A DNA stretch of 27,169 nucleotides, from NCBI GenBank assembly GCA_050303615.1, contig JBNLCC010000141.1, positions 1-27,169 on the forward strand, written 5' to 3'. A program made the position numbers and the translations under genes. How positions within the stretch are numbered: position 1 is the stretch's first letter; each line of letters begins with the position of its first letter. Below, in pieces: positions 6,782 to 13,864 of this stretch. The notes below the pieces were generated by a model that was not told where the DNA came from, did no database searches, and saw only the letters and a list, made by a program, of their open reading frames with translations. Source of the DNA: CAZDXJ01 sp050303615. GTDB taxonomy: Bacteria > Pseudomonadota > Gammaproteobacteria > Methylococcales > Methylomonadaceae.

Positions 6782-8973
6782 TTGACTAAATAGTTGACCA
6801 TTTGCGTTTGAAAAATGACCTCGTTTTTCCGGCGGACGATTGCCCGAACCGCATGCTTACCCTTTTGCAACGGCCATAAATAACGGCTGCCGGCACCGGC
6901 AGCAACAAGCCGGCCGTCAACTTCCCAATCAACCCGGTCATTATTGCGTAGTCCTTGCAGTACAAATTCAAATGCCTGATTCCGGCGAGGCAATCTTGGA
7001 TCTACGGCAAGATGCAACCCCTGAGTCGGCTGTCTTAAACGAATCGCCGCCGGTACGCGTTGCTGTTCAGTTTCATCGGCAGTAGTGCCTGCAATAAAGT
7101 ACTCCATTGTAACGGAAGCACACTGTTCCTCGCCAGATTCCGCCCGAACTGTTTCAGTGCAGACCGGAATTGGCTGCAGCAACGGACTAAAATACAACGG
7201 CGCGGTTTGTCGATGCCGGTTCAGCACTGAAAAGACGCTACGCAACACCAATGCCGGACCGGTCGAACCGGTTACGCCGTCGGTGGCGGAATTGTCCAGA
7301 TTTCCCATCCACAAGCCAACCACATACCGGTAGTTATAGCCGAGCACCCAACTGTCTCTAAAATCACTGGAAGTGCCGGTTTTGACCGCCGTCTGCACGG
7401 GCAGATTCAACAGCGAGCCGGAACCGAACTCCAACCGCCTGGCCGCAGGATCCGACAGGATATTGCCGATCAACGAACTGACCTCATTGCTGAACAAGCG
7501 CCTGCTTGCCGTCGGGGAGGATTTTTTCAGCACCCGCAACGGCTGCATGATACCCCGGTTTGCCAGTACCGCGTAGGCCTGCACCAACTCCAGCAATGTC
7601 ACCTCGGCATTACCTAAAGCCAAACCATCGCCATATATGTCCGGATGCCGATCCAACCCCTTAAAACCCAATGAGTGGAGCAGCGCCAGATACTGTCCCG
7701 CGCCGACAAATTGAATCGTCCGTAGCGCCGGAATATTCAGCGAATTGCCTAATGCTTCGCGCAGGCTGACCGGCCCGTAAAAAACCCGGCTATAGTTCCG
7801 GTATTGGTGCAAACCGTAAGCCACGGATTCGGACAACGGTGAATCATCTATGCGAGTCGCCGCCGTCCAACCTTTTTCCAACGCCAGCGCATAGAGAAAC
7901 GGTTTTAACGCCGACCCCGGTTGCCGGTATGCGGTAACCGCATCGATTTCTGCGGCCGGCCGGTCCTGTTCGGCATTTCCGCCGACCACCCAGACCAGGA
8001 TCTCCCCGCTCTGGTGATCTGCCACCAACAGTGCCGCATTTCCGATGTGGCGCTTTTTCAAATCCGCCAGACGTTGATCGAGTAACCCCTGCAGTTCGGA
8101 TTGCAACCCGCCGTCCAACGTGGTGCGCAGCACTTTTTGTCCCTGCTGCCGATGCTGGTGCAGCACATAGCGTACAAAATGCGGTGCGGCAACGGTCAAC
8201 GCCGGTTTGCTGAGTTCAAAGGGTTCGTCGATCAGATATCGGCATTCCTCTTCGGACAATAATTCTTCGTCGACCAATTTACGCGCCAGCCTGGCAACGG
8301 CGTTCTGCAGGGTTTGCGGATGTTTATAGATATCCAACCGGGAAGGCGCTCTGACCAATACTGCCAGGGCTATACTTTCTTTCTTGCTCAGCGTCGCCGG
8401 ATCGCGGTCAAAATAATAACGGGCCGCCTGTTTGACTCCCCTGCGGTTTGCGGCAAAGGGAACCTGGTTTAGATAAAACTCCAAAATAGCCTGCTTACTG
8501 AACCGCTGTTCCAGGTCGCTGGCTTCCCAGCCTTCCAGCCAACGCGACCATAGCGTCCGCGGGCGTGGATGCAGCATTTTTACCACCTGCTCGGAAAGGG
8601 TACTGGCGCCGCGCACCGTACGCATATTGACAATATTCTGCAACAGCGCATGTAATCTGGCTGACCAGTCCTGGCCGTGATGTTCAAAGAAACGTTTATC
8701 TTCGGAAACGATGAATGCTCGCCGAAGAAAAGCCGGAAACTGATGCAGCGGCATGCGGTCATGCACATTCCATAAATTTTGATAGGTAACGGAAAGCGGT
8801 TCACCCTCACGATCCTGCAACTGCACTTTGTCCGCTGTTGCCAGCGTTTCACTAAAAGAGGCCGGTAGCGGCTGCATATCCCGAAGCGTCCGCCAAAGCA
8901 AACCGGTCGACAGCAACGCGCCGAATGCCAAAACGATGCCGACTGTTAGCAGCTGAGCACGAACACGATCCAT
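6778..8973 (-). CDS. pbpC: Penicillin-binding protein 1C
   Basis: A bifunctional class A penicillin-binding protein of 731 residues, anchored in the inner membrane by a segment near residues 8-27 and acting on peptidoglycan in the periplasm. The glycosyltransferase domain (about 60-230) shows EDKRFFEHHGQDW, GASTLSEQVVKM and FYLNQVPFAANRRGV. The transpeptidase domain carries the SxxK motif in PGSALKPFLY, SLN in GNSLNIPALR, and KTGTSSDFRDSW. The C-terminal 90 residues match the BiPBP_C domain of PBP1C. In Escherichia coli pbpC pairs with the alpha-2-macroglobulin gene yfhM; here the upstream partner, 15 nt away, is instead a beta-propeller lipoprotein. No good ribosome binding site precedes the ATG, which suggests translation following the upstream gene. 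Confidence 0.95.
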   Translation of the reverse strand: MDRVRAQLLTVGIVLAFGALLSTGLLWRTLRDMQPLPASFSETLATADKVQLQDREGEPLSVTYQNLWNVHDRMPLHQFPAFLRRAFIVSEDKRFFEHHGQDWSARLHALLQNIVNMRTVRGASTLSEQVVKMLHPRPRTLWSRWLEGWEASDLEQRFSKQAILEFYLNQVPFAANRRGVKQAARYYFDRDPATLSKKESIALAVLVRAPSRLDIYKHPQTLQNAVARLARKLVDEELLSEEECRYLIDEPFELSKPALTVAAPHFVRYVLHQHRQQGQKVLRTTLDGGLQSELQGLLDQRLADLKKRHIGNAALLVADHQSGEILVWVVGGNAEQDRPAAEIDAVTAYRQPGSALKPFLYALALEKGWTAATRIDDSPLSESVAYGLHQYRNYSRVFYGPVSLREALGNSLNIPALRTIQFVGAGQYLALLHSLGFKGLDRHPDIYGDGLALGNAEVTLLELVQAYAVLANRGIMQPLRVLKKSSPTASRRLFSNEVSSLIGNILSDPAARRLEFGSGSLLNLPVQTAVKTGTSSDFRDSWVLGYNYRYVVGLWMGNLDNSATDGVTGSTGPALVLRSVFSVLNRHRQTAPLYFSPLLQPIPVCTETVRAESGEEQCASVTMEYFIAGTTADETEQQRVPAAIRLRQPTQGLHLAVDPRLPRRNQAFEFVLQGLRNNDRVDWEVDGRLVAAGAGSRYLWPLQKGKHAVRAIVRRKNEVIFQTQMVNYLVK

Positions 8974-8988
8974 TGATATTGGTATGGC

Positions 8989-10488
8989 CTATCGGGTAAT
9001 TCGGAAAGAGGTGACCGTGCCGTTTTTTTCATTCGCCGTCAGCAGATAATGCTGTCCCTCCACGACATAGTGCGCAATACCTTCCGGCCCTTTGGCACCG
9101 TTACCGGGAATAGGGGCCAATGCCTCAACACGCGGATGCAATGGGTTCTCCAGAGAGATTAACACAACCGCATCGGCACGCTCCAGGCCGACGGCAAGCA
9201 TTTGTTTGCCTTGCAATTCAAAAGCAGTCAGCATTTCCGGCTCCGAACCTTTATTGCCGCTGCGATTTTCCGGATAGACCTCATGGGCGTAGGCCGCACT
9301 GTCGATCTGATTACCGGTATCACCGAGCAAAACGCCGGTCCGCGCATCAAACACGCTAACCGTGCGGCCGCCGCCCAGAGGTTTTTCGGGTTTTTCTTTT
9401 GACGCTTTCGGAACCGTATCGCCTTCATCAGCAGTAATGAAATAACGGCCGTCGGCGGTAACCGCGATGCCGTCCGGCTCGCGCAAAGCCAGTATGTTGT
9501 GATCGAACTCCACACTATCGTTATCTTCGATATCCGCCTGATGCCGGGTCATCCCCAGCCCGATGTAATCAACAATCCGCTCTTTGATCAAGTCGACCAC
9601 CACCACTGCATTGGCTTCCTGTAAAGTAATATAGGCCTTTTTGGAATCACGCGACACAGCGGCATATTCCGGTTCCAGGATATCCGGCGAGTTATTACCG
9701 AGCGGAATCCTGATTTCCCGCTCGCCTTTGGTTTCAATACCCAGCACATCTTCACCCGCAAAACGGCCAAGCAAGACAGTTTGCTCCTCTATTTTGCCGT
9801 TGCCGTCAAAATCAAGTTCCTCGCTGATTATACCGTCGCCATTCCAGTCAACAGATCTTTCCAGATAACGGCCAAATTGTTTTTGCACAATTCCCGGGCG
9901 ATCCGTCAGATCCGCCAGGGCCAGTTGCTTGACCGAACGGATTTTGCCGTTCCCGGCAATACGGACAAGCGAAATACTACCTTGCGGAGAAAAAAATTGC
10001 TGCTGATTGCGGTCGAACAGGAACGGCTCTGCTTCATTAGCGATGACGGCATGAGCGCCATTCGGTGAAAACACCACGGCGTCAGGCCAAATACCGACCG
10101 TCGCCTGATCGAGCAGCCTACCGGTCGTGGCCGAATGAATCTGCAGCCTGCCGGGACCGGATCCGACAACAATGGCCGCTGCAAAAAAATCCGCTGTAGG
10201 ATGAAACGCAACGGAGGTTAACTGTTCAGCTTTCGACAAGCCCAAATCGAAACGGGCCTTGCTGCGCAAAACACCGGGTTGGCTTAAATCGAGTACGATA
10301 ACTTCCCCGTTTACGCTAGTACTGACTACCGCCCGAAGTGAGGATTGCTGAACACTGACAATTTCAATGCCTTCATCTTGCCCGGAACGATAAATTGCCT
10401 GCGGTACAATACGCCAGGTCACGTTACCGCTCGGCGCAACGGCGCAACCGAAAAGCAGCAAAAACAAAAGAAAAACAGCATGCTTCAT
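8989..10488 (-). CDS. Choice-of-anchor I-type beta-propeller lipoprotein with EF-hand-like insert
   Basis: A 499-residue exported protein. The signal peptide MKHAVFLLFLLLFGC has a lipobox with Cys15 as probable lipidation site. The repeated strand pattern (SVAFHPTADFFAAA, PDAVVFSPNGAHAVIANE, EPEYAAVSRDSKKAYITLQ, PDGIAVTADGRYFITADEGD, PEGIAHYVVEGQHYLLTANE) is that of the choice-of-anchor I / phytase-like beta-propeller family. Residues 214-236 hold two EF-hand-like calcium loops (DWNGDGIISEE and DFDGNGKIEEQ). GGGGA stands at good distance before the ATG, and TATAAT lies further upstream (complement of 10590-10595). Function is unknown; the position before pbpC suggests a cell-envelope role. 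A family assignment is all that the sequence supports. Confidence 0.8.
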   Translation of the reverse strand: MKHAVFLLFLLLFGCAVAPSGNVTWRIVPQAIYRSGQDEGIEIVSVQQSSLRAVVSTSVNGEVIVLDLSQPGVLRSKARFDLGLSKAEQLTSVAFHPTADFFAAAIVVGSGPGRLQIHSATTGRLLDQATVGIWPDAVVFSPNGAHAVIANEAEPFLFDRNQQQFFSPQGSISLVRIAGNGKIRSVKQLALADLTDRPGIVQKQFGRYLERSVDWNGDGIISEELDFDGNGKIEEQTVLLGRFAGEDVLGIETKGEREIRIPLGNNSPDILEPEYAAVSRDSKKAYITLQEANAVVVVDLIKERIVDYIGLGMTRHQADIEDNDSVEFDHNILALREPDGIAVTADGRYFITADEGDTVPKASKEKPEKPLGGGRTVSVFDARTGVLLGDTGNQIDSAAYAHEVYPENRSGNKGSEPEMLTAFELQGKQMLAVGLERADAVVLISLENPLHPRVEALAPIPGNGAKGPEGIAHYVVEGQHYLLTANEKNGTVTSFRITR

Positions 10489-10741
10489 GATTTCCCCGAT
10501 ACCGGAAAACCGGCAATAAATTTCAACCGGACACTGTGCTCCTTGATCAGTGACAAAGAGACTACATAGTTAAAACAAACCTCGCCAATATTATACGCAC
10601 CACATGACAAATTTCGGTATTTCATTGCCACCGACCGAGTCTTCGAGATCCGAAAGAGTGACAGTTTTTTCTCCTTTCCCGGCAGCATAATTATGCGGAC
10701 CGCCGTCCACCTAATAGGTAGCAGCGGTTATATCAGAAAGT
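10489..10741. other. Intergenic stretch upstream of the lipoprotein gene
   Basis: No convincing gene. On the minus strand TATAAT (complement of 10590-10595) is the best promoter candidate for the lipoprotein-pbpC-thpR unit, but no -35 is well placed (a TTGTCA lies too close). This stretch forms the left border of the 1.2-kb region without intact genes. Confidence 0.4.
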
Positions 10742-10858
10742 TTAGCGTATCGATTGCGCCGGTTTATTTACACCGGTCAGAATAGGTTCATAGGTTTTCT
10801 TTGGCGAATCGATTTTTACGGCCAGGCCGTTTACCTGTTCGACAGCTTTATCACTTAA
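10742..10858 (-). pseudogene. C-terminal coding remnant, unrecognised
   Basis: On the minus strand an open frame ends at TAA (10742-10744) and reads like genuine protein: ALSDKAVEQVNGLAVKID, then SPKKTYEPILTGVNKPAQSIR (split here for length). No start codon or upstream domain is present. The frame runs into the opposite-strand antitoxin remnant near 10859, which I take as a breakpoint. I do not recognise the family. The protein-like residue pattern is the only evidence that it was coding. Confidence 0.3.
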
Positions 10859-11007
10859 AGCTAGATAGCTTGCGGGCAAAACTGGCTGAGGGTGAAGCCG
10901 ATATAGAAGCGGGACGTTATATAGAGCCGGCGCAAGATGATATGGGCTCTTTTTTCCAAAAAGTAAAAAATAAAGCGAAGTACAGGATCAAACAGAAAAG
11001 CCGGTAA
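10801..11007 (+). pseudogene. ParD-like antitoxin remnant lacking its DNA-binding N-terminus
   Basis: The frame ends at TAA 11005-11007. From about 10859 it reads LDSLRAKLAEGEADIEAGRY followed by a basic helical tail, resembling the toxin-binding C-terminal half of ribbon-helix-helix ParD/CopG antitoxins. The first 20 codons after the nominal TTG start (LANRFLRPGRLPV...) look non-coding, and the ribbon-helix-helix region expected in front is missing. The ATG of a ParE-like toxin start follows one base after the stop, the spacing of a parDE operon. Probably a truncated module. Confidence 0.4.
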
Positions 11008-11008
11008 A

Positions 11009-11053
11009 ATGCTAAAAATCAGACTGGCTCTAACAGCAGAAAATGGTCTTTAA
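11009..11053 (+). pseudogene. First 14 codons of a ParE/RelE-like toxin
   Basis: ATG at 11009 opens MLKIRLALTAENGL and meets TAA at 11051. This matches the start of ParE-type toxins, in which a short strand leads into an AExDLxxI helix; the residue after AEN is Gly here, and the frame then stops. Its position one base after the antitoxin remnant supports the call. Too short to be functional. Confidence 0.4.
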
Positions 11054-11165
11054 TTAACTTGTCCGAGAAATCCTGAAATTTTAAGAACTTTTGGAATCCT
11101 GGAGTTCAAGCGGACCTGTTTAAATAACGCCGCCGGTGACCGGGGCATCAAAATCCCCAGCAGGA

Positions 11166-11273
11166 TCAGACGGCCCTTCCAGTTATAGAATTGCTTGCAA
11201 TTATTGAATCCGTTTTTAGCATCGCCGTCAGACGGAAGCAAGATTTTTGACCGCCTGACCGTCTGAAAACGGC
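11166..11273. repeat. TCAGACGG repeat cluster with nested inverted repeat
   Basis: The octamer TCAGACGG occurs at 11166-11173 and 11228-11235, and its complement CCGTCTGA at 11259-11266. The second and third copies form a stem CAGACGG/CCGTCTG, extended outside by GCCGT (11224-11228) and ACGGC (11269-11273) with an AAA bulge. The octamer happens to lie within the Neisseria uptake sequence GCCGTCTGAA. No gene is seen in 11054-11395. ACACAATA is repeated at 11318-11325 and 11342-11349, just before the Fic-like remnant. Confidence 0.5.
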
Positions 11274-11351
11274 CAGCCCTCCATTTTCGTTAAGCATTAA
11301 AAGCGAATAGCAATTCGACACAATAAGCGTACCGTGATACAACACAATAGG

Positions 11352-11365
11352 TGTATTTTTATACA
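11352..11365 (+). promoter_or_regulatory. TGTAT-TTTT-ATACA inverted repeat before the Fic-like remnant
   Basis: A perfect five-base inverted repeat, flanked by GG/CC, lies 30 nt upstream of the ATG at 11396. It resembles a small operator or leader hairpin. GGAG follows at a proper distance before that ATG, so expression signals of the former gene appear preserved. Confidence 0.35.
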
Positions 11366-11395
11366 GCACCAAACGCGAACGACGAGACGGAGAAC

Positions 11396-11531
11396 ATGGC
11401 AAAACCTTCTGAAAAACTGGCTGAATCCCTTAAGGTATTACACACACTTCAAGCGCGCGACGTGGTGGCGATCCGATCCGCTGACTTGACGCGAACCCAT
11501 CGGGGAGAGCACCGCCTGGTACGCTTCATTC
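11396..11531 (+). pseudogene. Remnant of a Fic-family-like protein (N-terminal wing plus internal deletion)
   Basis: From ATG 11396, with GACGGAGAAC upstream, the first 36 codons read MAKPSEKLAESLKVLHTLQ and then ARDVVAIRSADLTRTHR, which I recognise as the opening of a group of Fic-family proteins. Directly after THR the sequence GESTAWYASF, typical of the same proteins some 25 residues further on, continues in the +1 frame (11502-11531). A frameshifting internal deletion of roughly 75 bases is the simplest reading. The rest of the gene, including any catalytic HxFx(D/E)GNGR motif, is gone. The family name rests on memory of sequence pattern and needs a search. Confidence 0.45.
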
Positions 11532-11532
11532 C

Positions 11533-11658
11533 GGCAGGATCACAACGCACTATTCGGCCGCGGAATTATCAAGGCTGATAGAAGCCGCAAACAGCGTGAG
11601 TAACCGAAAAGGGGAACAACCGGAACTGGTCGTCTTAAGAAGTCTTTATGTCTCGTGA
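11533..11658 (+). pseudogene. Tail resembling a phage-type tyrosine integrase
   Basis: Immediately after the Fic-like piece, a third frame reads GRITTHYSAAELSRLIEAAN followed by a short tail ending ELVVLRSLYVS and TGA 11656-11658. The pattern THYSxxELxxLIxAA...PxLxxLR matches the extreme C-terminus of many phage-type integrases. No catalytic R-H-R-Y region remains. It ends about 80 bases from the 3' end of tRNA-Phe, where an integrase gene of an element inserted in that tRNA would be expected. Confidence 0.35.
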
Positions 11659-11676
11659 GTGGGAGCTGACTCCCGC

Positions 11677-11694
11677 AAAATTCCCGCAAGGGAA
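11677..11694 (-). terminator. Probable tRNA-Phe terminator
   Basis: On the minus strand TTCCC-TTGC-GGGAA followed by TTTT lies about 40 nt downstream of tRNA-Phe. A second hairpin, GGGAG-CTGA-CTCCC (11661-11674), follows. The short stem makes the call moderate. Confidence 0.45.
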
Positions 11695-11736
11695 AAATCG
11701 GAAAGGAAGAAAAACGGGATAAGTTATTGAGAATAA

Positions 11737-11812
<76 letters not shown>

Positions 11813-11832
11813 TTGCCGCGAAAGGAGCGCGT

Positions 11833-11861
11833 ATTAAACTAGGTTACGGGCTATTAGTCAA
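11833..11861 (-). promoter_or_regulatory. Promoter of tRNA-Phe
   Basis: On the minus strand TTGACT (complement of 11856-11861) and TTTAAT (11833-11838) are separated by exactly 17 bases, and the tRNA starts about 20 bases further on. The GC-rich CGCGC between the -10 and the gene is typical of a stringently controlled tRNA promoter. Confidence 0.8.
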
Positions 11862-11884
11862 GCAATTATTTTTCAATGTCGGTT

Positions 11885-12526
11885 CTATTGTCGCCGTTCC
11901 GAATCCGGTGGATCATTTTTTTCCTTGGAAAACAGATTAATAATAAAGCGAAAAACTTTTTTCACACCGGCCCATATTTTTGGCAGCAGCCAAATCATGA
12001 ACAAAATAAATATCACCAGCGCGATTAAAAACAGGAAGGGGTGTTTGAGCGCCGCCCATACCCCGGTGATTACGGCGACATCCTCACCGATCGATGCAAT
12101 CCAGTTGGAAAACGGCTCCGGCGAGGTATTGATCAAGACCCGCGAGCCGGCTTTGGTGGCATGGGCTCCTGCGGCAAGTCCGCCGCCTGCGATTGCCGCG
12201 GCGATTTCCACGGCCGGATCCAAAGTGCCGACCGCTCCTGCCGCCAGCATGGCCCCGGCCGGTATGCGAATGAACGTATGAATGGTATCCCAGCCGGTAT
12301 CGACGCCGGGAACTTTGTCGGCAAAAAATTCCACGCAATACATCAATCCGGCTGCGCCGATCACCAACGGATTGGCGACCACTTGCAGATCCGGCGGTAA
12401 AACAATATTGCCGGTATTGGCCAATAACCCCAACACCAGCAAGGTGGCATATAAATTGATGCCGCTTGCCCACGCCAACCCCATGGTCAAAGCCAGCGTG
12501 GCCGATATGTGATCGAGTGCCTCCAT
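11885..12526 (-). CDS. DUF4126 family membrane protein
   Basis: A 213-residue integral membrane protein of unknown function. Hydrophobic segments lie near residues 8-36, 48-66, 88-122 (glycine/alanine-rich, AAAIAGGGLAAGAHATKAGSR), 148-160 and 163-185, followed by a basic, charged tail. The motif GINLYATLLVLGLL near the N-terminus and the HATKAGSR loop are characteristic of DUF4126. AAGGAG precedes the ATG at good distance. It stands alone between tRNA-Phe and metZ. The C-terminal extension of about 40 residues is hydrophilic and probably cytoplasmic. Confidence 0.8.
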   Translation of the reverse strand: MEALDHISATLALTMGLAWASGINLYATLLVLGLLANTGNIVLPPDLQVVANPLVIGAAGLMYCVEFFADKVPGVDTGWDTIHTFIRIPAGAMLAAGAVGTLDPAVEIAAAIAGGGLAAGAHATKAGSRVLINTSPEPFSNWIASIGEDVAVITGVWAALKHPFLFLIALVIFILFMIWLLPKIWAGVKKVFRFIINLFSKEKNDPPDSERRQ

Positions 12527-12600
12527 TGGGCGACTCCTTGTTGAATTAAAGGTACCGCTTCATTGTAGCCTGGAAATGACGTCAAGTAACGCAAATAGCG

Positions 12601-13782
12601 TTATAAAGTCACCGCAAGATCTTTTTTAATGTCTTCGATATTTTCCAGGCCGGCCGACACTCTCACCAAGCCGTCACTGATGCCCGCCGCTTTTCTGGCT
12701 TCGGGGCTCAAGCGCCCGTGGGTGGTGGTCGCCGGATGGGTGATCGTGGTTTTGACGTCGCCCAGATTGGCGGTGATCGATAACATCCGCGTCGCATCGA
12801 TCAAGCGCCAGGCATGTTCCTGGCCGCCATGCAATTCAAAACTGACCACGCCGCCAAAATGTGCCTGTTGTTTTTTGGCCAGTTCATGCTGGGCGTGCGA
12901 GGCCAGTCCCGGGTAATGCACTTTGCTGACCGCGGGCTGCTGCTGCAGCCAATCAGCCAATGCGCAAGCGTTCTCGCAATGGGCACGCATTCTGACGGCC
13001 AAGGTTTCCAGGCCGGATAAAAATATCCAGGCGTTGAAAGGACTCATCGTCGCACCGCCGGTACGCAAATAAGGGTAGATTTTTTGCTCGATCAATTCAG
13101 TATTGCCAATTACCGCGCCACCGACGCAACGCCCCTGGCCGTCGATATACTTGGTCGCCGAATGCACGACGATATCCGCACCCAGTAGTAAAGGCTGCTG
13201 CAGCACCGGCGTGCAAAATACGTTGTCGACCACCAGCAGGCAGCCGTGTTGATGCGCAATATCCGCCAAAACCCGGATATCCGCTATTTCGATCAGCGGA
13301 TTGGATGGTGTTTCCAAAAACAGGAAACGGGTATTGCTTCGAATAGCCGTCCGCCAGGCGTCAGGGTCGGTCAAATCCACAAACGTGGTTTCGACACCGA
13401 ATTTCCCGAAATAATTTTCAAACAGCAACACCGTATTGCCGAACACACTGCGTGAACACAGCACATGATCGCCTGCCTGAAGCAATCCCATACCGACTGC
13501 CATGATCGCCGCCATGCCGGACGAAAAAGCCAAACAGCGTTCGCCTTTCTCCATCAACGCCAATCGCTCCTGAAAAGCTGCTACCGTGGGATTTGTAAAG
13601 CGCGAATAAATATTTCCGGGCTGCTTCCCGGAAAAACGCAGTGCTGCCTGTTGGGCGCTGTCAAACACGTAGCTGGAGGTAGCAAACACCGGAATGCTGT
13701 GCTCATCCTCCGCGGTACGTCGATGTCCCGCTCTGATGGCCTGTGTTTCTATCGAATAATCTTCCCAGTCAAAATCGCTCAT
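12601..13782 (-). CDS. metZ: O-succinylhomoserine sulfhydrylase (MetZ)
   Basis: A 393-residue cytoplasmic PLP enzyme of the Cys/Met metabolism family. It makes homocysteine directly from O-succinylhomoserine and sulfide, bypassing cystathionine. Visible are IYSRFTNPTVAAFQERLALMEKG, the PLP-contact segment FSSGMAA, the ETPSNPLIEIADI loop, and the PLP lysine in HSATKYIDGQGR. The order purF-metZ is that of Pseudomonas, which favours MetZ over cystathionine gamma-synthase; an O-acetylhomoserine preference cannot be excluded from sequence alone. The Shine-Dalgarno is weak (AGTGA). An 82-base gap with a palindrome separates it from purF. Confidence 0.92.
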   Translation of the reverse strand: MSDFDWEDYSIETQAIRAGHRRTAEDEHSIPVFATSSYVFDSAQQAALRFSGKQPGNIYSRFTNPTVAAFQERLALMEKGERCLAFSSGMAAIMAVGMGLLQAGDHVLCSRSVFGNTVLLFENYFGKFGVETTFVDLTDPDAWRTAIRSNTRFLFLETPSNPLIEIADIRVLADIAHQHGCLLVVDNVFCTPVLQQPLLLGADIVVHSATKYIDGQGRCVGGAVIGNTELIEQKIYPYLRTGGATMSPFNAWIFLSGLETLAVRMRAHCENACALADWLQQQPAVSKVHYPGLASHAQHELAKKQQAHFGGVVSFELHGGQEHAWRLIDATRMLSITANLGDVKTTITHPATTTHGRLSPEARKAAGISDGLVRVSAGLENIEDIKKDLAVTL

Positions 13783-13795
13783 TTCAATTCACTTG

Positions 13796-13821
13796 ATAAT
13801 ACATAGTGTTGCATTGCAACA
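13796..13821 (-). promoter_or_regulatory. metZ promoter candidate with a 15-bp palindrome
   Basis: A perfect palindrome, TGTTGCA-T-TGCAACA (13807-13821), lies five bases upstream of a TATTAT -10 candidate (complement of 13796-13801) for metZ, within the expected spacer. No good -35 is visible. A repressor or activator operator controlling methionine synthesis is plausible, but the binding protein is unknown. Confidence 0.45.
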
Positions 13822-13864
13822 TTACCGCTTTAAAGCCGGCCGCTCCTGTCAATAAAGCGGAGCT

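Noticed and set aside
10485..10688. A 67-codon minus-strand frame ending in ATGA at the lipoprotein start
   Set aside because: The overlap looks like coupling, but the predicted protein has no natural-looking pattern, no ribosome binding site, and the lipoprotein has its own.
11050..11241. A 63-codon minus-strand frame in the gene-poor region
   Set aside because: No recognisable family, no start signal, and it covers the repeat cluster. Could be another remnant but I cannot support it.
11166..11273. Neisseria-type DNA uptake sequences as evidence of competence or origin
   Set aside because: Only eight to nine of ten bases match and the copies are confined to one spot; the rest of the window has none that I noticed.
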